The notes: generated by a model not told the origin, from the letters alone. DNA of 6,699 nt from an uncultured Collinsella sp. (GCA_900551605.1 URWS01000083.1:1-6699), one strand, 5' to 3'. Positions 1 through 5,722 are shown, counted from the stretch's first letter. Numbers and translations: made by a program.

Positions 1-374
1 GATGCCATGTAGTCGGCCACGATGGCGTAGCCGTCCTCTCCACGGTCCTCCATCTCGCGAAGCAGTGTCACCTTCTGGAAATGCTCGATGTCGAGCGTCA
101 TGCCGAGCAGGGCGTGGCGCAGCTCCTGGTCGAGCGCCGCGAGCAGGCGCAGCTGGCCGAAGTCGAGGTCTACGTAGCGGCCGTCGCGCGGGCCTCCCTC
201 GTATTTCGAGAAGAGTTTGCGGTAGGATGCGAGCTTGAAGAAGTTGCACTTGTCGCGCAGGTAGTCCGCGGCCTCTTCCTCGGAACACAGTTCGAAGGCT
301 ACGCCCTTCTGCTTGAGGTGCTCTATCTGCTGCTCGATCGTGAGGATCGGCTTCCTATCGTGGGGTTCGGCCAT
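1..374 (-). CDS. Abi_2 (AbiD/AbiF-like) abortive infection protein, 3' part beyond window
   Basis: A minus-strand frame opens with ATG at 374-372 and stays open to the window edge, giving 124 complete codons; the rest of the gene lies outside. The start has an AGGAG ribosome site seven bases upstream. The N-terminus has the family pattern: KPILTIEQQIEHLKQKGV (residues 8-25), then YLRDKCNFFKLASYRKLF (38-55), which matches the conserved 'N-Y-Y-R-L-S-G-Y' block, then a helix with LDQELRHALL and DIEHF (81-99), matching the 'D-x-x-L-R...I-E' block. Abi_2 proteins are phage-defence factors that act by abortive infection; the molecular target is mostly unknown. It stands alone, transcribed away from everything else visible, just inside a probable element end near 844. 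Family assignment is from recognised motifs, not a search; the C-terminal half was not seen. Confidence 0.85.
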   Translation of the reverse strand, partial: MAEPHDRKPILTIEQQIEHLKQKGVAFELCSEEEAADYLRDKCNFFKLASYRKLFSKYEGGPRDGRYVDLDFGQLRLLAALDQELRHALLGMTLDIEHFQKVTLLREMEDRGEDGYAIVADYMA

Positions 375-381
375 GCTCGGT

Positions 382-386
382 CTCCT
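382..386 (-). promoter_or_regulatory. Ribosome binding site of the Abi_2 gene
   Basis: AGGAG on the minus strand, seven bases before the ATG at 374. It fixes this start as the likely one. Confidence 0.7.
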
Positions 387-406
387 GTCATTGATTTGAG
401 AATCCT

Positions 407-415
407 ATTCTACCA
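407..415 (-). promoter_or_regulatory. Candidate extended -10 promoter of the Abi_2 gene
   Basis: The minus strand reads TGG-TAGAAT, a good extended -10 element (TGn plus five of six TATAAT bases), about 33 bases before the start codon. Transcription would begin near 400 and leave a leader of about 25 bases. No convincing -35 box was found, which is tolerable for an extended -10 promoter. Confidence 0.4.
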
Positions 416-459
416 GCATGTTTGCCCTGAATCCTGAAGGCCCGTTCGCCAACTCATAA

Positions 460-580
460 GCAAGCCACCTGAGACTACTCACTTTGTTCACGAATGGCGA
501 AGACCTGCGACCTGGGGTTTTGCAAATGGCGCGCAAGCCACCCGCGTTAATTCACTTGCGATTGCAGCTGGCGGCTTGCG
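460..580. repeat. Direct and inverted copies of GCAAGCCACC
   Basis: GCAAGCCACC occurs at 460-469 and again at 533-542. The second copy, extended to CGCAAGCCACC (532-542), is matched in inverted orientation by GGCGGCTTGCG at 570-580 (10 of 11 bases). No gene explains these bases. They may be protein-binding sites near an element end or part of a small palindromic repeat. Confidence 0.45.
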
Positions 581-657
581 GGCAAAAGGGCGGTTGAGTT
601 TCAAAACGGGCGTTTTCGGCGCCATCGAGCATCCAAAGGCGACCCGCCGCGCACTTT

Positions 658-726
658 GGGACAAAAACAAAAACTCAAAGCCCTGAGTTTGAAAAAAGTT
701 TTTGAGGTTGTCCCAGCTTTTGTCCC
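658..726. repeat. Nested palindromic element with GGGACAAAA / TTTTGTCCC arms
   Basis: GGGACAAAA (658-666) is the exact inverse of TTTTGTCCC (718-726); TTGTCCC occurs a second time at 708-714. Inside lies a further hairpin, AAACTCA (671-677) and TGAGTTT (684-690) around a 6-base loop. On the minus strand that inner hairpin is followed by the T-rich run TTGTTTTTGT, so it could also stop minus-strand transcripts before the Abi_2 gene. The segment is clearly richer in A and T than its surroundings. It resembles an intergenic REP-like element; its copy number is unknown. Confidence 0.45.
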
Positions 727-826
727 CGAAGCCGACGAAACGCGACATCGCGTCATTCGGCGGCACGCGTTCCGTGTCGATGCCGAAAACTGGGTGTAAC
801 TGGAGTGACGGGACGGAAGAACCGAC

Positions 827-844
827 GCCATCGAGTGGGAATAA
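827..844 (+). other. Putative attachment-site remnant: 3' end of guaA (Ile-Glu-Trp-Glu-stop)
   Basis: The plus strand reads GCC ATC GAG TGG GAA TAA, that is A-I-E-W-E-stop. GMP synthases (GuaA) commonly end in I-E-W-E-stop, and the guaA 3' end is a known integration site of mobile elements. Upstream codons (an in-frame TGA at 805-807, then R-D-G-R-T-D) do not look like GuaA, so only the last few codons are present. An unattached plus-strand terminator begins 18 bases after the stop, as expected behind a real guaA. The likely reading is the far junction of an integrated element lying to the left, with chromosome to the right. The match is short, so chance remains possible; the intact guaA should lie beyond the window on the left. 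Confidence 0.5.
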
Positions 845-862
845 ACGATATTCGTTGATTTC

Positions 863-900
863 AAGCCTCTGACCTGCGAAAACAGGTCGGGGGCTTCTTA
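863..900 (+). terminator. Strong intrinsic terminator without a visible gene
   Basis: Arms 863-876 and 883-896 pair over 14 bp (12 Watson-Crick pairs and two G-T pairs) around the loop CGAAAA, and CTTATTTT follows. The reverse strand lacks a T-run after the hairpin, so it works on the plus strand. No plus-strand gene precedes it; the 15-base guaA-like end just upstream offers an explanation, namely a displaced guaA terminator. Confidence 0.75.
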
Positions 901-903
901 TTT

Positions 904-925
904 TGCAACCTCTGTGCAACCTTTG
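904..925. repeat. Tandem 11-base repeat TGCAACCTCTG / TGCAACCTTTG
   Basis: Two adjacent 11-base units differ by one base (904-914 and 915-925). A spacing of 11 bases places both copies on the same face of the helix, which would suit paired protein binding. They lie directly after the orphan terminator. Confidence 0.4.
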
Positions 926-938
926 CGGTTTCGCGCCC

Positions 939-967
939 CGTGAACAGGGGACGTAGCACTGTTCACG
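939..967. repeat. Perfect 9-bp inverted repeat CGTGAACAG / CTGTTCACG
   Basis: CGTGAACAG (939-947) and CTGTTCACG (959-967) are exact inverse copies separated by 11 bases. There is no T-run on either side, so it is not an ordinary terminator. It could be an operator or a recombination-related site; no adjacent promoter was recognised. Confidence 0.5.
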
Positions 968-989
968 TCTGGGCCCATGTCGGCACCGA

Positions 990-1269
990 TCAATGCCCGC
1001 GCTGCTTCTGCTTGCGCTTCAGCTTCCGCTGCTCGAAGCACGTCGCCCGGGATTCCTCGCCAGAGGAGAACTGACCGTTCCTTGCGAAACCGCGAGACCA
1101 GCTATATCCGCTTGCTGCGGGCTTGCTTGAGCCAGTTCCTCTTGAAAGAGCCTATACCTCCGAAGAACTTGTTGTACGTCTCACCGTTCTCCTTTGCCTC
1201 GCACTTGACCAAGGCAAGTTCGATGGTGCAGAGGTAATCCGCCACTTGCTCGAGGCGGTAGTCGGTCAT
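990..1269 (-). pseudogene. Frameshifted remnant of an unknown minus-strand gene
   Basis: From ATG at 1269-1267 the minus strand codes 55 residues up to TAG at 1104-1102. They include CEAKENGETYNKFFGGIGSF and FKRNWLKQ, with about three quarters of codons ending in G or C. Shifted by +1 base, the downstream part continues as GYSWSRGFARNGQFSSGEES, then RATCFEQRKLKRKQKQRGH and a TGA at 992-990, again with mostly G/C-ending codons. Together they look like one protein C-terminus with a basic tail, broken by one frameshift around 1105-1140. No ribosome site precedes the ATG and the frame stays open further upstream, so the true N-terminus may be lost. I do not recognise the family. Alternatives are a sequencing error or two unrelated small frames. 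Confidence 0.4.
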
Positions 1270-1302
1270 CGAGGTCTTGCGGCGTCGGACGACCCCTTTT
1301 GA

Positions 1303-1458
1303 GAGGACCTTGCCCACCGAGCCGTCTCGCCCACGGAACAGAAGGAGCGCATCCTCGCGACCTTCGGCGACCTGTGCTGCGAGATGGAGGGCTGCACCAT
1401 CGCGCAGGGCCCTTTCCAAAGCGAAGTGTCGAGCCGAAGTGTTGAGCGTCGGCCCTGA
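1303..1458 (+). pseudogene. Possible plus-strand gene fragment, 51 codons, unknown
   Basis: Between TGA at 1300-1302 and TGA at 1456-1458 the plus strand reads 51 codons without a start. The centre, PTEQKERILATFGDLCCEME, has mostly G/C-ending codons and a plausible helical pattern. The opposite strand is also open here with similar codon statistics, so the coding strand cannot be settled by eye. It may be a leftover of a lost gene between the putative element end and the regulator. Confidence 0.2.
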
Positions 1459-1556
1459 ATGTTCAATGGCCGTTGTTTTCTGCCCCTCAAGTGGTGAACT
1501 TCTCCTCGGGGCTGTTGATTCCCCCACGCGCCCTCTTCCGTTCTCTGTGTTCCCCT

Positions 1557-1562
1557 TATACT
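1557..1562 (+). promoter_or_regulatory. Candidate -10 box of the LevR-like regulator gene
   Basis: TATACT matches the -10 consensus at five of six positions and lies 24 bases before the start codon. The -35 side is poor (TCTTCC at 1534-1539 with 17-base spacing), suggesting weak or regulated expression. Transcription would start near 1568-1569, leaving a leader of about 18 bases with the ribosome site. Confidence 0.5.
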
Positions 1563-1576
1563 CCTTGTACAAGGAG
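1561..1576. promoter_or_regulatory. Perfect 16-bp palindrome, likely operator of the regulator gene
   Basis: CTCCTTGTACAAGGAG is its own reverse complement. It begins in the last two bases of the -10 box, covers the expected transcription start and ends inside the ribosome site. Because transcription would begin near its centre, the transcript would hold only one arm, so action as a DNA operator is more likely than an RNA hairpin. The binder is unknown; self-regulation is a guess. Confidence 0.55.
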
Positions 1577-1577
1577 G
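1571..1577 (+). promoter_or_regulatory. Ribosome binding site of the LevR-like gene
   Basis: AAGGAGG is a near-complete match to the anti-Shine-Dalgarno, nine bases before the ATG at 1587. It overlaps the right arm of the palindrome. Confidence 0.85.
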
Positions 1578-1586
1578 TAAGAAGTC

Positions 1587-4328
1587 ATGGACAAGACCGC
1601 ACAGGACAGCTTGGCAAAGAAGCCCGTCGACATGAGGGACAGGATTCTCGAGCATCTCGAGGCCCTCACCTCTGCCGTCTCGCTCGACGACCTTGCCCGT
1701 CTGTCCACCTCCGACATCGCCGAGACGCTCATCATCTCCAGGAGTCTGGCGAGCCAGTACCTCAACGACCTTGTTCGCGCCGGCCTTGTGGTTAAGGTGG
1801 CGGGCAGGCCTGTCCGTTATTTTCATCGCCGCGCGTTCCAGAAGCGTTTTCAGGTAAAGCTCTCTGCAAGCGAGTACGCCTCGCTCGCCGACCTCATCCA
1901 GGCGACGGGAATCGCCGATCACCGTGACTTCGCGCGTGCCGTGGGCTTTGACCTGAGCCTCAGTTCCGTTGTCGAGCAGTGCAAGGCTGCGGTTCAGTAC
2001 CCTCCGTTCGGCCTGCCCATCCTCTTGAGCGGCGGCGTGGGTGTCGGCAAGTCTTTCCTTTCTCGTCTTGTGTACGAGTACGGCAAGAACCAGGGCTTGC
2101 TGTCCCGCGACTCCTCCTATGTGCGCATCGACTGCGCCGGGGTCCCGGACGCCGCCTCGTTCAACGGGCTTCTTGACGAGTCGATCGCGAAATCGCGCGG
2201 GGGTGTGGTTTTTGTCAACGGCATCGAGGCACTCTCTCCCTCTGCGATGGAGCACTGCCTTGCGACGGCCCTCGGGCTCGATGCCTCCCAGGATGCGCCG
2301 CGCGCTCGCCTCGTTCTTTCGACGACGCTTTCCGCCGATGATCTGAAGGTTTCCTCGGCCTACAGCAAAATGCCCATCTGTGCCCGTGTCCCCTCACTCA
2401 AGGAGCGGACCCCCGAGGAGCGCGAGGATCTCATCTTGAGCTTCCTGCGCAGCGAGGGGTGCCGAATCGGTTCTGATGTGAAGATCAGCCGCGGCGCATA
2501 CCGTTGCCTCGTGAACGCGGACTTTTCCGATAACATCGCCGGCTTGCGCGCCTGCGTGACGAACTGCTGCGCCAAAGCGTTCCTCAATCGCGAGGGCGAC
2601 TACGTCGTCGTTCGCCCGTATCTTCTTCCCAGCGGGCTCCTCTCCTCCGCGCAGATCGATCAACAGCCCGACGATGGCGTTCTGATCGACGCGTCCCTGG
2701 ATGCCGCCGAGAGCACAGGGCCGGTCGAGCAGGCGCTCGATGCCCTGTGCTCTCTCGATGAGCGATTCTGCGCCGGGGAGCTCTCTGTCTCCGAGCTCGT
2801 CTCGCAAGCTGTCTCCGCTGTGCGCGGCGTTGAGGATCACTTGATCTTCGGCCGCGGCGTTACCTCCTCGAGGTCGCGCGCCTTCGAGCGCATCGTGGGC
2901 GCGGTCCTTGCCGACGCAGGCTCTTCTTATGGCATCGAGCTTTCGAGGAAGGTCGCTTTTCTGCTGGCCCAGGAGATTTGCCTGCAGTTGTGGCCGGGCA
3001 TCGGCCTGGCTAAGCGAAAGTCTGCCTGTGCGGAGCAAATCTCCCATCTCCTCGATGCCGTGACCTCCGAATTACCGTTTGCCTCGAGCGTCTCCGATCA
3101 GGTCGCCGCAGACGTGGAAGGGGCGCTGGGAATCTCGCTCGATCACTTCACGAAGACGCTTCTGACGCTGTGCGTCGCATCGGAGTCTCGCGACGCGAAG
3201 GCCCTTCGGACGCTCTGCGTCATCTTGTCCCACGGCTACTCAACGGCGACGAGCATCGCCGACGCGGCGAACCGTATGCTCGGCATGCATGTGTACGAGG
3301 CGGTCGACATGCCCTACGACCAGCAGCTGAAGGACATCGTCGGTCCGCTCCAGCGCCTCGTCGACCGCCATTCCTACTGCACCGGGGTCGTGTTCCTCGT
3401 CGACATGGGCTCCTTGGAGGAGGCCTATAAGGCCCTCGAGAACGTTACCGACTCCACTATCGGCGTGGTGAACAACGTCTCTACCGGTCTTGCGCTCGAG
3501 ATCGGGGTCGGGCTGCTCGGCGGCAAGTCCATCGCCGAGGTTCTTGGCGATGCGACCGCCGCGTGCGTGACGCACTGCAAGGTGATCGAGCGCATCAACC
3601 GTGAGGACGCCATCGTCTTCTGCTCCGAGTCCGGGGTCGACGCGGCCGAGAGGATACGCCAGCTCATCTCGCAGAGCCTCCCGCGCACCATAGGCGCGCG
3701 CCTGCTCACGAGGCCCTTCAAGCAGCTTGTCGCGAACGGGTCGAACGACGCCGTTTTCTCCGAGCACCGCGTCTGCGCCGTCATCGGCACGGGAGACCCC
3801 GGGGTCGCCTCCATCCCCTTCGTCGCCCTCGAGGACATCATGTCGACGGCGTCCGCCTCTAAGGTCGATGCCGTGTTCGGCAGGTGGCTTGACGCTTCCG
3901 AGCTCTCTTCTTTCCACGAGAAGCTGCTCTCGAACATGACGCTGCAGAACGTCATCCGCTCCATCACCATCCTCGACCCGGAGCGGCTATTCCACGAGAT
4001 CGAGAGCGCCGTGCACGAGCTTCAGCGCAGGACAGGCGAGAAGATCGGCAGCAACGCCATCATTGGGCTCTACGTCCACCTCTGCTGTCTCGTCGAGCGC
4101 CTTGTTACCAGAAACCCCATTGAGACCTACGTTGGCCAGGACCGCTTCGAGGAGGAGCGTGCCGATTTCATCGAGTCCTTCAGGCAGAGCTTCTCGAGTA
4201 TCTCGACGCGCTATCGCGTAGAGGTTCCCGTAAGCGAGATCGCATATGTCTTCGACTACATAAGCGTGAGCGCCGCCCCGGCGCGAGAAGAGCGCCTCGG
4301 CTCCTCGGACCTCCTGCTCGACGAGTGA
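1587..4328 (+). CDS. LevR-like PTS-controlled transcriptional regulator (HTH, degenerate AAA+, PRD, EIIA, PRD)
   Basis: The 913-residue protein has the layout of LevR-family PTS regulators. Residues 15-85 form a winged helix-turn-helix (ISRSLASQYLNDLVRAGLV). Residues 121-345 are an AAA+ domain with an intact Walker A (GGVGVGKS, 149-156). A weak first PRD spans about 380-500. An EIIA-mannose-like domain spans about 540-680 with LSHG (H549), the equivalent of the LevR histidine phosphorylated by HPr. A degenerate EIIB-like part (about 700-755) and a second PRD (about 785-893) follow, with H831 in GLYVHLCCLVERL, equivalent to the LevR inhibitory histidine. The Walker B position reads VVFVNGIE, with N-G in place of D-E, and the loop with GAFTGA is missing: only about 20 residues lie between DCAG and GGVVFV. 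Sigma-54 activation is thus unlikely. It precedes the PTS genes by 123 bases on the same strand and very probably controls them according to sugar transport. Confidence 0.85.
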   Translation: MDKTAQDSLAKKPVDMRDRILEHLEALTSAVSLDDLARLSTSDIAETLIISRSLASQYLNDLVRAGLVVKVAGRPVRYFHRRAFQKRFQVKLSASEYASLADLIQATGIADHRDFARAVGFDLSLSSVVEQCKAAVQYPPFGLPILLSGGVGVGKSFLSRLVYEYGKNQGLLSRDSSYVRIDCAGVPDAASFNGLLDESIAKSRGGVVFVNGIEALSPSAMEHCLATALGLDASQDAPRARLVLSTTLSADDLKVSSAYSKMPICARVPSLKERTPEEREDLILSFLRSEGCRIGSDVKISRGAYRCLVNADFSDNIAGLRACVTNCCAKAFLNREGDYVVVRPYLLPSGLLSSAQIDQQPDDGVLIDASLDAAESTGPVEQALDALCSLDERFCAGELSVSELVSQAVSAVRGVEDHLIFGRGVTSSRSRAFERIVGAVLADAGSSYGIELSRKVAFLLAQEICLQLWPGIGLAKRKSACAEQISHLLDAVTSELPFASSVSDQVAADVEGALGISLDHFTKTLLTLCVASESRDAKALRTLCVILSHGYSTATSIADAANRMLGMHVYEAVDMPYDQQLKDIVGPLQRLVDRHSYCTGVVFLVDMGSLEEAYKALENVTDSTIGVVNNVSTGLALEIGVGLLGGKSIAEVLGDATAACVTHCKVIERINREDAIVFCSESGVDAAERIRQLISQSLPRTIGARLLTRPFKQLVANGSNDAVFSEHRVCAVIGTGDPGVASIPFVALEDIMSTASASKVDAVFGRWLDASELSSFHEKLLSNMTLQNVIRSITILDPERLFHEIESAVHELQRRTGEKIGSNAIIGLYVHLCCLVERLVTRNPIETYVGQDRFEEERADFIESFRQSFSSISTRYRVEVPVSEIAYVFDYISVSAAPAREERLGSSDLLLDE

Positions 4329-4349
4329 CCTTCCCCGCGCCGCCGCAAG

Positions 4350-4379
4350 CTGACCGCGCGTCCTCAATAATCCGATAAC
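4350..4379 (+). promoter_or_regulatory. Candidate promoter of the PTS operon
   Basis: CTGACC (4350-4355) and GATAAC (4374-4379) are 18 bases apart; each matches four of six bases of the housekeeping consensus. Transcription would start near 4386, inside the inverted repeat that follows. No -24/-12 sigma-54 promoter (TGGC-N8-TTGC type) was seen between 4329 and 4451. The weak boxes fit a promoter that needs an activator. Confidence 0.35.
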
Positions 4380-4383
4380 CCCT

Positions 4384-4415
4384 TGCCCGGCGCGAATCCG
4401 GATAGCGCCGAGGCA
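4384..4415. promoter_or_regulatory. Inverted repeat upstream of the PTS IIB gene, operator or leader hairpin
   Basis: TGCCCGGCGC (4384-4393) pairs with GCGCCG-A-GGCA (4405-4415): ten base pairs with one bulged A (4411) around an 11-base loop. Inside the loop ATCCGGAT (4396-4403) is itself palindromic. No T-run follows, so it is not a standard terminator for the regulator gene. Its place between regulator and first PTS gene suggests a binding site for the regulator, or a hairpin at the 5' end of the operon transcript. Confidence 0.5.
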
Positions 4416-4451
4416 GTACCGAACGTAAAACTTCATTTGATAGGAGCAAAC

Positions 4452-4925
4452 ATGAGTGTTGTTATGGCACGAATCGACAATCGCCTGCTTCACGGCATCA
4501 TCGTGACGCAGTGGGCCCCGGTGTCGGGCGCGACCCGAGTCATGGTCATCGACGACAAGGTCGCCGGCGACGAGGTCCTGAAGTCCACTATGAGGATGGC
4601 GCGCCCCGCGGGCATGGCCGTCTCGATCATCTCCGAGCAGACCGCGCTCAAGAACTTCGCGGCGGGCAAGTACGACCGCGAGAAGGTCTTTGTCATCGCC
4701 AAGGAGCCCGAGACGATCCTTCACCTGGTCGAGTCGGGCATCGAGCTCCCGTCGCTGATCGTCGGCGGCTCGCTCGTCAAGGAGGGCGGCGTCCAGCTCA
4801 CCCAGCGCGCCTATGCCTCCGCCGAGAACGTCCAGAGCTACAAGGCGCTCATCGCCCGCGGCGTCAAGGTGACGGCACAGTTCGTGCCCGCCGACAAGCC
4901 CGTCTCCGTCGCCGACCTCATCTAA
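4452..4925 (+). CDS. PTS system, mannose/fructose/sorbose family, subunit IIB
   Basis: This 157-residue cytoplasmic protein has the usual length for a separate IIB of the mannose family. It takes phosphate from IIA on a histidine and passes it to the sugar during transport through IIC/IID. The family signature is MARIDNRLLHGIIVTQW (residues 5-21); H14 is the expected phosphorylated histidine. The usual Gln after HG is Ile here, as in one subgroup of these proteins. VMVIDDKVAGDE and GGSLVKEGG are further typical blocks. ATG 4452 is chosen because AGGAG (4442-4446) lies five bases upstream and the protein then starts as the family does; the open frame upstream to the TTG at 4383 adds a non-conserved tail. 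It is the first of four PTS genes and probably also phosphorylates the regulator upstream. Confidence 0.93.
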   Translation: MSVVMARIDNRLLHGIIVTQWAPVSGATRVMVIDDKVAGDEVLKSTMRMARPAGMAVSIISEQTALKNFAAGKYDREKVFVIAKEPETILHLVESGIELPSLIVGGSLVKEGGVQLTQRAYASAENVQSYKALIARGVKVTAQFVPADKPVSVADLI

Positions 4926-4930
4926 GGAGG
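4924..4930 (+). promoter_or_regulatory. Ribosome binding site of the IIC gene, overlapping the IIB stop
   Basis: AAGGAGG shares its two A bases with the TAA stop of IIB and lies four bases before the ATG at 4935. This indicates tight translational linkage of the two subunits. Confidence 0.75.
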
Positions 4931-4934
4931 GATC

Positions 4935-5720
4935 ATGGTCAACTTCACTATCCTGCAGGTCGTCCTTTTGACCCTGCTGGCCTTCATCAAGCACGTGGAC
5001 TACTACGGCATCCCGATGATCTTCGTCAACTATGCCGTCTTCTGGGGCCTTATCACCGGCGTCGTCATGGGCGACTGGCAGACCGGTCTCGTCATCGGCG
5101 GCACCATCCAGCTCATGCAGCTCGGCGTCGCGGGCTTCGGCGGCTCGTCGATTCCCGACTACGGCACGATGGCCATCATCGCCACCGCCTACGGCGTGAC
5201 CCTGGGCGCGGACACGGGCCTCGCCATCGGCCTGCCGGTCGGCATGCTCGGCATCCAGCTCGACGTCATCGTCAAGATCCTCAACGGCTTCGTCGTCGAG
5301 AAGTCCCAGAAGTTCTGCAACGAGGGTAAGTTCAATCAGATGAACGCCATCCTGTGGGTCTGCCCCGCGCTCTTCGGCCTGTGCGCCGCCCTGCCCGTCT
5401 TTGTCTCCGTGACGCTCGGCCAGCCCGCCGTCAACTGGCTCCTCGAGGTCATGCCTCAGTGGTTCCTCTCCGGCCTCACCCTCGCCGGCAAGATGCTCCC
5501 GGCCATCGGTATCGCCATGCTGCTCCGCTACATGCCCACCGGCAAGTACTTCCAGTACCTGCTCGTCGGCTTCTTCCTCTCGGCCTTCCTGAACGTGCCC
5601 ATCATCGGCGCCGCCATCGTCGGCGTTGCCCTCGCGATCGCGTTCTACCAGCGTGCCGAGAGGGACACCGAGCTCGCCGCCCACGCTTCCGCAGACGCCT
5701 TCATCGGAGAGGATGAGTAA
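4935..5720 (+). CDS. PTS system, mannose/fructose/sorbose family, subunit IIC
   Basis: The 261-residue, strongly hydrophobic protein is the sugar-channel subunit in the membrane, working as a pair with IID. Membrane segments are visible around residues 5-20, 26-46, 50-68, 78-120, 138-162, 185-200 and 207-238; the C-terminal tail from 239 is charged and cytoplasmic. The segment GGTIQLMQLGVAGFGGSSIPD (from 55) corresponds to the conserved family block that in many members reads GGxxELxWLG; here Gln59 and Gln62 replace the usual Glu and Trp. That variant is also found in the Aga/sorbose-like branch, so mannose or glucose as substrate is not assured. The gene starts nine bases after IIB stops and ends two bases before IID starts. 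Substrate not determined. Confidence 0.93.
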   Translation: MVNFTILQVVLLTLLAFIKHVDYYGIPMIFVNYAVFWGLITGVVMGDWQTGLVIGGTIQLMQLGVAGFGGSSIPDYGTMAIIATAYGVTLGADTGLAIGLPVGMLGIQLDVIVKILNGFVVEKSQKFCNEGKFNQMNAILWVCPALFGLCAALPVFVSVTLGQPAVNWLLEVMPQWFLSGLTLAGKMLPAIGIAMLLRYMPTGKYFQYLLVGFFLSAFLNVPIIGAAIVGVALAIAFYQRAERDTELAAHASADAFIGEDE

Positions 5721-5722
5721 CC

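Larger units (their letters stand above)
421..826. other. Non-coding stretch between Abi_2 gene and guaA-like junction
   Basis: I see no convincing gene here. Open frames exist on both strands but lack ribosome sites and consistent G/C-ending codons. Contents are the repeats listed separately, a 14-base palindrome AAAACG-GG-CGTTTT (603-616), and a 10-base direct copy of CGCCATCGAG (620-629) that recurs in the guaA-like junction at 826-835. Confidence 0.5.

Noticed and set aside
488..919. Minus-strand open frame of 143 codons over the repeat region
   Set aside because: It runs through the terminator hairpin and palindromes, lacks a ribosome site and has no coherent protein character.
977..1237. 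Plus-strand open frame of 86 codons
   Set aside because: It is antisense to the better minus-strand frames and its translation is Ala/Ser/Arg-rich without any structure.
1266..2255. Minus-strand open frame of 329 codons
   Set aside because: It crosses the regulator's promoter and overlaps its N-terminal domains; no ribosome site and charged low-complexity translation.
4383..4451. Longer IIB starting at TTG 4383
   Set aside because: The added 23 residues are not part of the family fold, pass through the inverted repeat, and ATG 4452 has its own AGGAG site.
4329..4451. Sigma-54 promoter expected for a LevR target
   Set aside because: No TGGC/TTGC pair with the right spacing was found by eye.
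3987..5684. Very long minus-strand open frame opposite the regulator end, IIB and IIC
   Set aside because: It is the antisense shadow of clear PTS genes in G/C-rich DNA; its translation is low-complexity D/G/E/R-rich with no family signature.
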